Shown here piece after piece: positions 22,220 through 32,739 of a stretch of DNA of 64,000 bases (within the stretch, counting starts at the first letter, position 1; each line of letters starts with the position of its first letter). Position numbers and translations under genes: made by a program. The notes below the pieces were generated by a model that was not told where the DNA came from, made no database searches, and worked only from the letters and a program-made list of their open reading frames with translations. The stretch covers positions 682,001 to 746,000 of the forward strand of contig NZ_QZXA01000001.1 of assembly GCF_003601985.1 (NCBI RefSeq). The letters are read 5' to 3'. Source of the stretch: Mesorhizobium jarvisii (lineage in GTDB: Bacteria > Pseudomonadota > Alphaproteobacteria > Rhizobiales > Rhizobiaceae).

Positions 22220-23128
22220 ATGAAGCAGAACTACACAATCCGGCACGGGGCGCTGGAGGGCGTCGAGGTGTTCCTGGCTGTCGCCAGACACCGCAACTTC
22301 CGCCGCGCCGCCGCCGATCTCGGGGTGACGCCATCGGCTGTGAGCCAGGCGGTGCGCGTGCTCGAAGCGCGGCTTGGTGCGGCGCTGTTTGTCCGCACGA
22401 CGCGCAGTGTCGGTCTGACCGAGGCCGGTCAGCGCTTCCTCGACCGTGCCGGCCCTGGCTTCGAGGAGATCGTCGCCGCAGGCGAGGCCGCGCGTGATGT
22501 CGGCCAACGACCGACCGGCCTGCTGCGCCTGTCGGTGCCGCGCGCCGTCGTGCCGTTGATCCTTGAGCCGGTGATCGCGTCGTTCTGCCAGGCCTATCCC
22601 GAAGTCGAATTGGAGATCGCCGCGAGCGACGAGATGGTCGATCTGGCGACAGGCGGGTTCGATGCCGGCATCCGCCTCGGCCAGTTCATTGCCACCGACA
22701 TGGTGGCGGTGCGGCTGACCCCGTCCTTCCGGTTCGTCGTCGTCGGCAGTCCCGACTATCTCGATCGCCAGGGCCGCCCTGAGCGTATCGACGATTTGCG
22801 CCGGCATGCCTGCCTGCGCCTGCGCCGTTCCAACGGCGCCATCGCGCCGTGGACATTCGTCGACGGCAACGAAGCGATCGAGGCGATGGTCTCAGGTCCG
22901 CTGATCGCCCACGACTATCCGACATTGCTCGGCGCCGCGATGCGAGGGATTGGGCTGGCGCAGATCCCGCGACCGGTCGCCGAAGGTCCGATAGAACAGG
23001 GAAAACTCGAGCCTGTGCTGGACACCATCGCGGCGACGACGCCGGGCGTCTTCCTCTATCATCCCGGCAAGCGCCAGATCCTGCCGAAGCTGCGCGCCTT
23101 CATCGATCACCTCAAATCCTCGGTCTGA
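22220..23128 (+). CDS. LysR-family transcriptional regulator
   Basis: 302 residues. The helix-turn-helix is at about 15-45 (FRRAAADLGVTPSAVSQAVRVLE), followed by the linker helix and a two-lobe effector domain of the type common in DsbA/AaeR-like regulators. It is divergent from the methyltransferase/membrane protein pair across a 77-base gap, the usual geometry for a LysR regulator and its target. Two T-N11-A-like sites could fit there, but I cannot single one out. Confidence 0.9.
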   Translation: MKQNYTIRHGALEGVEVFLAVARHRNFRRAAADLGVTPSAVSQAVRVLEARLGAALFVRTTRSVGLTEAGQRFLDRAGPGFEEIVAAGEAARDVGQRPTGLLRLSVPRAVVPLILEPVIASFCQAYPEVELEIAASDEMVDLATGGFDAGIRLGQFIATDMVAVRLTPSFRFVVVGSPDYLDRQGRPERIDDLRRHACLRLRRSNGAIAPWTFVDGNEAIEAMVSGPLIAHDYPTLLGAAMRGIGLAQIPRPVAEGPIEQGKLEPVLDTIAATTPGVFLYHPGKRQILPKLRAFIDHLKSSV

Positions 23129-23175
23129 GGCAGCGAAGGATGTCGGAGCCTGATCGCTCACTTGCACCAAAGCTC

Positions 23176-24279
23176 TCATGGTATAAATATCAGAAATATA
23201 TAGGTAAAAAATACGACAAGATGGACCATTCCGGTCAAGAACGTCGTTCTTTCCGTGCTGAAACTTACATTGCATATGAAAAGCGCCAGGACCAAAAGGA
23301 CCGCATCAGCAGCCGGCAGCCCCAGGGTCAGTCCTCTCCCCGTCAGCAGGCTGGCGGCTGCGACTGCCGGTATGGTCAGGCCGATCGTGGCGCAAGCCGA
23401 GCCCATCGCGACATTCAAGCCGCGCTGCAGCTCGTTGTTGAGTGAAGCGCGCACCGCCGAAATGGCCTCCGGCATCAACACCAGCCCCGCGATCATTGCT
23501 CCGACAATGCTGTCAGCCTGGGTCACCTGGTAGGCAACGAGCGTATCTTCGACGCTTGCCGCGACCTGCTCGGCGAGCATGACAATTCCGATCAGCCCGG
23601 CCATCAGCAGCAGAGCGCTGGAAGAGATGTTCTCGTGAGGGGCAGCGCGCACCGAAATGTCGTGTGGTTGTCCTTGGATAAAGTCTTCCCGGTGCCGGAC
23701 CGTCTGCGCGAACACGAAGCTTGCATAGAGCAGCACTGAAAGGACGCTGACGAAACCAAGTTGGGCTGCGGAAAACGTGCCGGGATCCGTGGTCTGGGTG
23801 TAGGTCGGCAGAATAAGCGTCATGACGGTCAGCGCGATCAGAACCGCCAGATAGGCACTGGTCCCCTGCCGCACGATGGCCTGCTTGCGATGACGCCAGC
23901 CGCCAAACGCGAGACACATGCCGACGACGCCGGTGGATGCGATCATCACCGTCGAGAAGACGGACTCCCGTGCCAGCGTCGGGTTGTTCTCTCCATGCAG
24001 CATCATGGAAACGATGATCGACACTTCAATTGCCGTGACGGCAAACGTCAGCACCAGCGTGCCGTACGGCTCCCCTACCCGCCGAGCTACCGCCTCGGCG
24101 TGGTCGAGCACCACGAAAATGGTGACGAACATGATCGCACTCGACAGCGCACCGACAAGGATCCTGGCGTTCAGCAAACCCTCGTCCACGGACAGCCCGC
24201 TGGCTCTGACCGCGACAGCCATCGCTAGCGCAGCGAGGGGCATCGCGTAGGAAATCGCCGATCGTCCGAAACCGCTCAT
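23176..24279 (-). CDS. ChaA-type calcium/sodium:proton exchanger
   Basis: 367 residues from the ATG at 24279, which has a GGGGCTTGG site before it. The first 15 codons of the longer frame look spurious. There are about eleven membrane helices in two inverted repeats. The CaCA-family alpha-motifs are visible: GEPYGTLVLTFAVTAIEVSI in the first half and the ADSIVGAMIAGLVLMPEAIS segment in the second, each with the essential Glu. These proteins extrude Ca2+ or Na+/K+ in exchange for protons. The ion specificity is not readable. It is a single gene. Confidence 0.9.
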   Translation of the reverse strand: MSGFGRSAISYAMPLAALAMAVAVRASGLSVDEGLLNARILVGALSSAIMFVTIFVVLDHAEAVARRVGEPYGTLVLTFAVTAIEVSIIVSMMLHGENNPTLARESVFSTVMIASTGVVGMCLAFGGWRHRKQAIVRQGTSAYLAVLIALTVMTLILPTYTQTTDPGTFSAAQLGFVSVLSVLLYASFVFAQTVRHREDFIQGQPHDISVRAAPHENISSSALLLMAGLIGIVMLAEQVAASVEDTLVAYQVTQADSIVGAMIAGLVLMPEAISAVRASLNNELQRGLNVAMGSACATIGLTIPAVAAASLLTGRGLTLGLPAADAVLLVLALFICNVSFSTERTTFLTGMVHLVVFFTYIFLIFIP

Positions 24280-24348
24280 CCAAGCCCCTGTGCGCTTCTG
24301 CGAACCTTGGCTGCATTCGCGCACCGACAGATCGAAGCGTTCACCCGT

Positions 24349-26121
<1,773 letters not shown>

Positions 26122-26223
26122 CGCTGTTTCCTCCCCAGGCCGCGCCGAGTCTATCAGCCCGGCGGGGCAGTGGAAATCCTGTCGATGGTCGTGGAGTTCT
26201 GGTCCCTCGGACGGACGGGATGG

Positions 26224-26922
26224 CTATCCGACCGCCACCGCCATCTTCGTAGCGATGTCGCGCAAGACCGCCTCGTCAGCCGCCGAACGCGATTTGCGCG
26301 ATGCCACCAGACAGGCCTGCGACTTCAAGACCACGCCGTCGCCCAGCACCTTGAGATGGTTGGCGCGCAGCGTCGAGCCGGTGGTGGTGATGTCGACGAT
26401 GACGTCGGCCAACCCAGCCGCCGGCGCGCCTTCGGTGGCACCCAGGCTCTCGACGATGCGATAGACCTGGATGCCGTGTTTTTGCGAAAAGAACTGCTGC
26501 GTCAGCCGCCAATATTTGGTGGCGATGCGCAGCCGCCGGCCGTGGCGCTGGCGGAAATCGGCGGCGACGTCGTCGAGATCGGCCATGGTGTCGACATCGA
26601 GCCAGATTTCGGGCACCGCCACCACGACATCGGCATGGCCGAAGCCGAGACGGGCGACGATCTCGGCGCGGGCTTCCCAGTCGGCGAGATTTTCGCGCAC
26701 CAGATCCTCGCCGGTGATGCCGAGATCGACCGCACCCTGGCCGATTTCGCCTGCAATCTCGGAAGCCGACAGGAAAGCGATCTCGACATTGTCCAGGCCC
26801 TCGACACGGGCATGATATTTGCGCTCGTCGCCGGGCAGGCTGATGGCGAGGCCGGCCTTGGCCAGCACTTCCAGCGCCTGTTCCTTGAGCCGGCCTTTCG
26901 ATGGGATCGCCAGCGTGATCAT
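26224..26922 (-). CDS. hisG: ATP phosphoribosyltransferase, short form
   Basis: 232 residues, lacking the C-terminal regulatory domain of long HisG. This is the short form that needs HisZ. It catalyses the first step of histidine synthesis (ATP + PRPP). The motifs [22 protein letters not shown] and the PRPP loop [14 protein letters not shown] are clear. It overlaps the hisZ stop codon by four bases, so the two subunits are translationally coupled. Confidence 0.97.
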   Translation of the reverse strand: MITLAIPSKGRLKEQALEVLAKAGLAISLPGDERKYHARVEGLDNVEIAFLSASEIAGEIGQGAVDLGITGEDLVRENLADWEARAEIVARLGFGHADVVVAVPEIWLDVDTMADLDDVAADFRQRHGRRLRIATKYWRLTQQFFSQKHGIQVYRIVESLGATEGAPAAGLADVIVDITTTGSTLRANHLKVLGDGVVLKSQACLVASRKSRSAADEAVLRDIATKMAVAVG

Positions 26923-28040
26923 GGTGCCGTCTCCCGCAACGCCTCGATGCGGTCGACCCAGACGGAAAAGCCGACGCCGGGGATCGCCGTCTTGGCGCCA
27001 AGCAGCGTCAGCAACCGATCGTAGCGGCCGCCACCGGCCAGGGGACGCTCGCCGCCTTGCGCCGCGATTTCGAAGACCACACCGGTGTAATAGTCGAGCG
27101 GACGGCCGAAGGCGGCATCGTAGCGGATTTTTTCCGCCGGCAAGCCATGCGCCTCGATCGCCTTGGCACGGGCAGCGAATTTCTCCAGCGCGGCACCCAG
27201 CGACAGCCCGGCACCGGCAGCAAAGGTTTCCAGCGCCTCAGCCGCACCATCGAGCGGCACGTCGATCGCCAGAAAATTCTTAAATGCCGCGAAGGCTTCG
27301 TTCGACAGCCGCACACTGCGCAATTCGGCCTTCTCGATCAATCGCCGCGCAATGTCTGTGGGCGCGCGTCCGGCCGATGCCGACAGGCCTGCCTCCTCCA
27401 TGCCGCCGGCAATGTGCGTGGAAAGACTTTCGAGATCCCCGTCGAGGACAAGGGCGGCGACCTCGCCGGAGAGCTGGCCGTTGCGCGGCGGGTTGGCGAG
27501 GTCGGCAAGTGCCGCCTGCAGCATCGGCGCCGAGCCGAAGGCTCGGGCCAGCCGCATGCGCCAGCCGCGCGGCAGGCCGAGTGCGGCCAGCACCGCTTCG
27601 AAGATGCCCTGGTCGCCCAGCGTGACCGCCAGCGACCGGCCGGGCAGCACCAGCGACAGCAGCGCATGCGCGTCGGCCACGGAGCGGGCGTCGGCCTCAG
27701 CGGTGTCGCGGTCGCCAAGGTCCTCGATGCCGGCCTGGAAGAACTCGTTGCCGCCTTCGCGGCGCTGGCGAAACACTTCGCCGAGATAGGAATAGCGGCG
27801 CGGCGTGCCGGCCTGCGAGCTTATATGGTCGAGGCAGACCGGAATGGTGAATTCCGGCCGCAGGCACAATGTCTGCCCGGTCTCGCTTTCGGTGAGGAAG
27901 ATGCGGCGGCGCAGATCCTCGCCGGCCATGTCGAGGAACGGGTCCGCCGGCTGCAGGATGGCGACCTCGACCGCGTGCGTGTTGCGCGTGGCGAAGAGGC
28001 TGGTGATGTCGGCCGCGATGGCGGGGAAGCGGGAGGTCAT
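26919..28040 (-). CDS. hisZ: ATP phosphoribosyltransferase regulatory subunit
   Basis: 373 residues from the ATG at 28040. The open frame upstream runs into the intergenic repeat and is not coding. It resembles the catalytic core of histidyl-tRNA synthetase without the anticodon-binding domain. It has a motif-2-like [10 protein letters not shown] and [17 protein letters not shown], and a motif-3-like GGGRYDRLL and [14 protein letters not shown]. HisZ forms the hetero-octamer with short HisG and mediates histidine feedback. It precedes hisG with a 4-base overlap. Confidence 0.95.
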   Translation of the reverse strand: MTSRFPAIAADITSLFATRNTHAVEVAILQPADPFLDMAGEDLRRRIFLTESETGQTLCLRPEFTIPVCLDHISSQAGTPRRYSYLGEVFRQRREGGNEFFQAGIEDLGDRDTAEADARSVADAHALLSLVLPGRSLAVTLGDQGIFEAVLAALGLPRGWRMRLARAFGSAPMLQAALADLANPPRNGQLSGEVAALVLDGDLESLSTHIAGGMEEAGLSASAGRAPTDIARRLIEKAELRSVRLSNEAFAAFKNFLAIDVPLDGAAEALETFAAGAGLSLGAALEKFAARAKAIEAHGLPAEKIRYDAAFGRPLDYYTGVVFEIAAQGGERPLAGGGRYDRLLTLLGAKTAIPGVGFSVWVDRIEALRETAP

Positions 28041-28048
28041 GTGGCGCG

Positions 28049-28201
28049 CCCTTCCCTTCTCCCCTTGTGGGAGAAGGTGTCGCCGAAGGCGACGGATGAG
28101 GGGTGTTCCAGCGAAGTGAGACGCTGGCATTCCCTGGAGCACCCCTCAACCGTCTCGGCGCTGCGCGCCGATCCACCTTCTCCCACAAGGGGGGAAGGGA
28201 A
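28049..28201. repeat. Palindromic intergenic mosaic repeat, copy 1
   Basis: About 153 bases filling the gap between hisZ and hisS. The ends are inverted repeats of ~27 bp built around CTTGTGGGAGAAGGTG. Inside are smaller hairpins (GTCGCCGAAGGCGAC, CGGCGCTGCGCGCCG). It is clearly related to the element at 29804-29957 and looks like a rhizobial RIME-type element. It could form a long hairpin in the hisS-hisZ transcript. Confidence 0.85.
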
Positions 28202-28218
28202 GAACAGCGCGGCGCTCA

Positions 28219-29715
28219 TCATTTCGCCCGTTCCTCGGCCTGCGCCGCCAGGATCTTCTTCACCTCTGCGACCAACTCACTTTCCGCAACCGTCACCTGC
28301 GCCGGGCGCGCGGCGCGCCATTCGGCGTTGTCGGTGATTTCGGCGGACATGCGCGCGCCTTCGATCAGGTCCTTGATCTGCAGTTCGCCCTTGGCGCGCT
28401 CGTCGCCGCCCTGGATGACAGCGACCGGGCAACCGCGCCTGTCGGCATATTTCAGCTGCGCCTTCATGCCGGCGCCGCCGAGATACATTTCGGAACGAAT
28501 GCCGGCGGCCCGCAACTCGCTGACCATCTTCTGGTAGCGGCCGAGGCTTTCGGTGTCCTTGTCCATGACCAGGACCACGACCGGCGCGATCACATCGGCG
28601 CTGTCGAGCTTGCCGAGGTTCTTTAGCGCCGTCATCAATCTGGAGACGCCGATGGAAAAGCCGGTCGCCGGCACCGGCTCGCCGCGGAAGCGCGAGACCA
28701 GGCCATCATAGCGCCCGCCGCCGCCGACCGAGCCGAAGCGCACGATCTGGCCGTCCTCATTGGGGATTTCGGCCAGGAGTTCGGCTTCGAAGACCGGGCC
28801 GGTGTAATATTCCAGGCCGCGCACCACCGAGCGGTCCATGGCGATGCGGTCTTCGCCGTATCCTGCCGCCCTGACCAGGGCTTCGATCGTCGCGAGTTCG
28901 CCGACGCCTTCCTGATAGGTCGCGTTGGAATTGACCACGGAATCCTGGCCGGCCTGCGCATTTCTCGCGGTTGCTTGAAGAACCGCCTCGGCTTGCCCGT
29001 TGTCCAAGCCCGCGCCCTTGGCGAAATCGCCTTCGCCTTCCTTGCCGCCATCCCAGCGCCCCGGGCCAAGCAGAAGCTTCACGCCTTCCGGCCCGAGCTT
29101 GTCCAGCTTGTCGATGGCGCGCAGCACGGTCAGCCGGCGTCCGGCATTCTCGTCGCCGCCAAGGCCGATCGCCTCCAGCACGCCGTCAAGCACCTTGCGG
29201 TTGTTGACGCGGATGACGTAGTCGCCACGCTTGATGCCGAGCGCTTCCATGACGTCGGCCATCATCATCGCCATTTCGGCGTCGGCGGCGACGCCCGGCG
29301 TGCCGATCGTGTCGGCGTCGAATTGCATGAACTGGCGGAAGCGGCCGGGGCCTGGCTTCTCGTTGCGGAACACCCAGCCCGAGCGGTAGCTGCGATAGGG
29401 CTTGGGCAGGCGCTCGTAGTTCTCGGCTACGAAACGCGCCGTCGGCGCGGTCAGATCGTAGCGCAGCGACAGCCACTGCTCGTCATCGTCCTGGAAGGAG
29501 AACACGCCCTCGTTCGGCCGGTCCTGGTCGGGCAGGAATTTTCCGAGCGCATCGGTGTATTCGATCAGCGGCTGGTCGGCCGGTTCGAAACCATAGAGCT
29601 CATAGACCGAGCGGATCGTCGCCATCATCTTCTCGACGGCGCGGATGTCCTCAGCGCTGCGGTCGGCAAAACCGCGCGGCAGCCGCGCTTTCGTCTTTTC
29701 CGATTTGTCGGCCAT
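28219..29715 (-). CDS. hisS: Histidyl-tRNA synthetase
   Basis: 498 residues. Class II motif 1 lies near QPLIEY, and motif 2 is [18 protein letters not shown]. The histidine-specific segments are [12 protein letters not shown] and [14 protein letters not shown], and motif 3 is GFSIGVSRL. The anticodon-binding domain occupies the last ~110 residues ([11 protein letters not shown] onward). The [13 protein letters not shown] form of motif 2 is the alphaproteobacterial variant, associated with tRNA-His lacking the usual extra G-1. It is first in a hisS-hisZ-hisG run, but a repeat element separates it from hisZ. Confidence 0.97.
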   Translation of the reverse strand: MADKSEKTKARLPRGFADRSAEDIRAVEKMMATIRSVYELYGFEPADQPLIEYTDALGKFLPDQDRPNEGVFSFQDDDEQWLSLRYDLTAPTARFVAENYERLPKPYRSYRSGWVFRNEKPGPGRFRQFMQFDADTIGTPGVAADAEMAMMMADVMEALGIKRGDYVIRVNNRKVLDGVLEAIGLGGDENAGRRLTVLRAIDKLDKLGPEGVKLLLGPGRWDGGKEGEGDFAKGAGLDNGQAEAVLQATARNAQAGQDSVVNSNATYQEGVGELATIEALVRAAGYGEDRIAMDRSVVRGLEYYTGPVFEAELLAEIPNEDGQIVRFGSVGGGGRYDGLVSRFRGEPVPATGFSIGVSRLMTALKNLGKLDSADVIAPVVVLVMDKDTESLGRYQKMVSELRAAGIRSEMYLGGAGMKAQLKYADRRGCPVAVIQGGDERAKGELQIKDLIEGARMSAEITDNAEWRAARPAQVTVAESELVAEVKKILAAQAEERAK

Positions 29716-29803
29716 GAGATGGGTCTTTTTGCTAAGTAAAGGATGACTTATTTTCGAGTGCGCGTGTCCTAGCCGAAGCTACCGAGAGCGGCAAGGGTTA
29801 GCG

Positions 29804-29957
29804 CCTCTCCCTTCTCCCCTTGCGGGAGAAGGTGGCCTCGCGAAGCGAGGTCGGATGAGGGTGCTCCAGGGAATGCCAACGCCTCACTCCGTCACGCACC
29901 CCTCAACCGTCTCGGCGCTGCGCGCCGATCCACCTCTCCCACAAGGGGAGAAGGAAA
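29804..29957. repeat. Palindromic intergenic mosaic repeat, copy 2
   Basis: About 154 bases. The ends CCCTTGCGGGAGAAGGTG and CACCTCTCCCACAAGGGG are imperfect inverted repeats. The right half is nearly identical to copy 1 (CCCTCAACCGTCTCGGCGCT onward), while the middle differs (CCTCGCGAAGCGAGG hairpin). It lies upstream of hisS. The 350 bases between hisS and the small gene at 30066 hold this repeat and the hisS promoter, with no other gene visible. Confidence 0.85.
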
Positions 29958-30065
29958 GATGACTGAAACAGAAACGCACCGAGAATGAAACAATCCGCCA
30001 CGGGCACGGCATCGTGCCGACACAATCGGCGCCGATACAGCGCAGGACACGAAGGGGTTCGGAAC

Positions 30066-30317
30066 ATGACCAGCGCAGCGGAATTCCATGCCAACAGCGA
30101 TGCCGGCGAATTGCCTGGGCGGCTGCGCCCGGCCGGCACCCACGCGCCGAAACTGGTTGGCCAGGCTGCCGGGCCGTTCAATGTGCCCGCCGACACCGGC
30201 AAGGGCCCCTCCCTGCGCGATGCATTGGTGACCGGCCTGCTGGTGATCTATCCGACGGTGGCCACGGTGGTGGCAATCGTCGCCGGACTGTTCCTTGCCA
30301 GCGTCAACGGCACCTGA
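30066..30317 (+). CDS. Small single-span membrane protein, hypothetical
   Basis: 83 residues from the ATG at 30066, with a GAAGGGG site nine bases upstream. A polar, Gly/Pro-rich first half is followed by one strong hydrophobic segment (ALVTGLLVIYPTVATVVAIVA, shown in part) and a six-residue tail. I recognise no family. It is flanked by a mosaic repeat on the left and a degraded tag remnant on the right, so it sits in a small rearranged zone. It may be a real membrane peptide gene, but the coding evidence is only start, ribosome site and the hydrophobic segment. Confidence 0.5.
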   Translation: MTSAAEFHANSDAGELPGRLRPAGTHAPKLVGQAAGPFNVPADTGKGPSLRDALVTGLLVIYPTVATVVAIVAGLFLASVNGT

Positions 30318-30377
30318 AACCGCCCGCTTCGTCGGGTTCCATATTTTCTGATCGAGGGATTGAGCAGGCGACTGGGC

Positions 30378-30399
30378 TTCTCCCCGTGAACGGGGAGAA
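30378..30399. repeat. Short palindrome at the break of the tag remnant
   Basis: TTCTCCCC-GTGAAC-GGGGAGAA, with 8-bp arms. It resembles the ends of the two larger repeats in this region and coincides exactly with the point where similarity to DNA-3-methyladenine glycosylase stops. Confidence 0.7.
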
Positions 30400-30635
30400 A
30401 AATCGAAGCCGGCGAAGGCCTCGCGAAAATTCTCGCGCTTTCGCAGGATGGTCAGCCACGACAGGCCCGACTGAAAACCTTCAAGGCAGATCTTTTCGAA
30501 CAGCCTGCGGTCGTCGGCCACCGGCCGCCCCCATTCATGATCATGATAGTGCAGATAGTCGGGCAGGTTGCCGTGCCAGAAGCAGCGCACGACACCGTCG
30601 GGTCCGGCGAGCAGGCCGGTGTTTTCATTGCTCAT
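30399..30635 (-). pseudogene. tag: Truncated 3-methyladenine DNA glycosylase I, N-terminal part only
   Basis: The first 79 codons from the ATG at 30635 read as the N-terminal third of Tag: VVRCFWHGN with the zinc-type Cys, YHDHEWGRPVADDRRLFEKI, and CLEGFQSGLSWLTILRKREN. These hold the conserved substrate-pocket Glu and Trp. Intact Tag has about 190-210 residues. After ..FAGFDF the frame runs into the palindrome at 30378-30399 and then into sequence antisense to the small gene at 30066. The C-terminal half with its zinc-binding His/Cys residues is absent, so the product should not be a working glycosylase. The rest of the gene was probably deleted with the repeat at the junction. Confidence 0.8.
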
Positions 30636-30849
30636 TGCGAAAAATCCATCCGTTAACGCGCTTTAGCGCTGCTTTTACCGTGGCTTTACCAGATTCCTGA
30701 ACCCGGCGGTAACCACACCAAAAGGTTTACTGACAAAGCCGCATTTTACGCATTCCGATTCATGTTTCGGTTGCTGCTTGCGCGCCAATGATCGCTGGAC
30801 CGGGGAGCGTTTCCACCCGGTGTATCAGACGATCTAAGGTGCGTTCCCG

Positions 30850-31545
30850 ATGAAGAGAGTTGTGTTTTCCGTGTTCGGCGCCGTGGCTGTGTTTGCCGGC
30901 GTCACACCCTCGGCCGCTGGCGACCGCTATGCCGACAGGCCGCCTGTGATGGTGAGCCCCGACCTTTCCGCCCCCTGGGTGCTGCAGCTCGGCAATGCGC
31001 CCGGCACCGCGCAACCGGCACAGCCAGACCGCGTGCAGACGGCGGCAGTGCAGGCACCGGCGAAGCGCATGGTCATGCGCCCGCAGATCAATCCGATCTA
31101 CCTGCCGCAGGAAGTCGCCTATGACGGCACGCAGAAGCCGGGCACGATCGTCATCGATACGACGCAGAATTTTCTCTATCTGGTCGAGAAGAACGGCAAG
31201 GCGCGGCGCTACGGCGTCGGCACCGGCAAGCCCGGCTTCGAATGGTCGGGCACGCACAAGATCACCAACAAGCGCGAGTGGCCGGACTGGCGCCCGCCGG
31301 CGCAGATGATCAAGCGCGAAGCCGCCAAGGGCCGTTATCTGCCGACCTATCTGGCCGGCGGCATCGAGAACCCGCTCGGCGCCCGCGCGCTCTATCTCGG
31401 CACGACCGAATACCGCATCCATGGCACCAACCAGCCATGGACGATCGGCGGCGCGGTGTCGTCTGGCTGCATCCGCATGCGCAACGAGGACGTGGTCGAC
31501 CTTTATGAGCGGGTCAATGTCGGAACCACGGTCGAGGTGATATAA
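30850..31545 (+). CDS. L,D-transpeptidase (YkuD domain)
   Basis: 231 residues with a signal peptide (VFSVFGAVAVFAGVTPSAAG). A Pro/Ala/Gln-rich linker leads to the YkuD domain at about 97-231. The catalytic motif is HGTN (His191) followed by SSGCIRMRNEDV with the nucleophile Cys207. It forms 3-3 cross-links or anchors proteins to peptidoglycan in the periplasm. Rhizobia carry many paralogues, so the specific job of this copy is unknown. It has a GTGCG-rich leader and stands alone. Confidence 0.95.
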   Translation: MKRVVFSVFGAVAVFAGVTPSAAGDRYADRPPVMVSPDLSAPWVLQLGNAPGTAQPAQPDRVQTAAVQAPAKRMVMRPQINPIYLPQEVAYDGTQKPGTIVIDTTQNFLYLVEKNGKARRYGVGTGKPGFEWSGTHKITNKREWPDWRPPAQMIKREAAKGRYLPTYLAGGIENPLGARALYLGTTEYRIHGTNQPWTIGGAVSSGCIRMRNEDVVDLYERVNVGTTVEVI

Positions 31546-31809
31546 TAGCTGCAGCGAATCACCTGGTAGGGAAGCACATCGTTTCCTGAAGTCGAGAGGA
31601 ACAACGGGGGACGGGCCGTGTGGGGATGCGGTCAGTCAGGAAGGGCAGCACGGGAAACCGCGCTGCCCTTCTTCTTTGATCGGCGTCCTGTCCCAGCGAC
31701 AAAGCCCGCGTCGTTGCGTCGCGCAGAAGGCATGGCGCTTCGCTTTCATGCTGCCATTTTCGGCGGTCCTTTGCTATGTCGGCGCCAACGCAAGCAAAGA
31801 GTCCCACCC

Positions 31810-32729
31810 ATGTCCCTGCCCGACGACAGCCGCTATCTCAAGGGCGGCCCGGTTGCCCAGCGCATCATCGCCGCCGTGCGCGAGGATGCGGCGATTGCCA
31901 AGGCCGAGGGTTTTCCGCCCAAGCTGATCTCGATCACCGTCGGCGATACCGATGCCGTGGATGTCTATGTGCGCAACCAACGCGCCAAGGCGCAGCTTGC
32001 CGGCATCGATTTCGAGGAACGGCGTTTTCCCGCCACCATCACCTCGGGCGAACTGGAAGCGGCCATCCATGGCCTGAACGCCGATCCACGCGTCACCGGC
32101 ATCATCATCCAGCGGCCGGTGCCGGCGCATATTTCGGTCAAGACGCTGCAGGCGGCTGTGCATCCGCTCAAGGATGTCGAAGGCATGCACCCGGCTTCGA
32201 TCGGCAACATCGTCTACAACCAGCTTGATCTGGCGCCCTGCACGGCGGCTGCATCCGTCGAACTGCTCAAGGAGACCGGCCTTGACCTCAAGGGGCTGAA
32301 GTCGTCATCGTCGGCCATTCGGAAATCGTCGGCAAGCCGATCGCTTTCCTCTTGATGAGCGAAGGCGCGACGGTCACGGTCTGCCATCACATGACGCGAT
32401 CGGTCGCAGCGCATGCGCGCCGCGCCGACGCGCTGTTCGTCGCCGTGGGCAAGCCGCGGCTGATCAAGGCCGATATGGTCAAGCCAGGGGCTGCCGTCAT
32501 CGATATCGGCATCAATTCCGAGATCGGACCCGATGGGACGAGCCGCATCGTCGGCGACGTCGACACCGACAGTGTGAAAGACGTGGCCTCCTGGATTACG
32601 CCGGTACCGGGCGGCGTCGGCCCGATCACGGTGGCGATCCTGCTGCGCAACACGATGGTGGCGCTTAGCCGCCAGCGCGCGCTGTACGAGGCGACCTACG
32701 GCACCGCGGACAGGCTGGCGGCGGAGTAA
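31810..32729 (+). pseudogene. folD: FolD-like methylenetetrahydrofolate dehydrogenase/cyclohydrolase with a frameshift
   Basis: The start ATG is 31810. The first frame reads as FolD to about 32301 and then goes out of frame. The rest ([14 protein letters not shown] to [14 protein letters not shown]) continues in the +2 frame. Restoring one G after 32301 gives the expected [14 protein letters not shown] and a continuous ~306-residue protein. The gene is otherwise intact: IIIQRPVPAHI and KDVEGMHP are present. In addition, the catalytic Lys of the FolD Y-x-x-x-K motif (Lys54 in E. coli) is replaced by Gln57 in VYVRNQ. In characterised FolD enzymes that Lys is needed for cyclohydrolase activity. 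So this is a divergent paralogue or variant, and either a sequencing error or real decay has broken the frame. Confidence 0.8.
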
Positions 32730-32739
32730 GCGCCGATCC

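Noticed and set aside
28041..28142. N-terminal extension of HisZ
   Set aside because: The added codons translate the intergenic repeat.
29892..30398. Continuation of the tag frame past the palindrome for another ~168 codons
   Set aside because: It has no Tag similarity and is antisense to the small gene and a repeat element. Only the first 79 codons are homologous.
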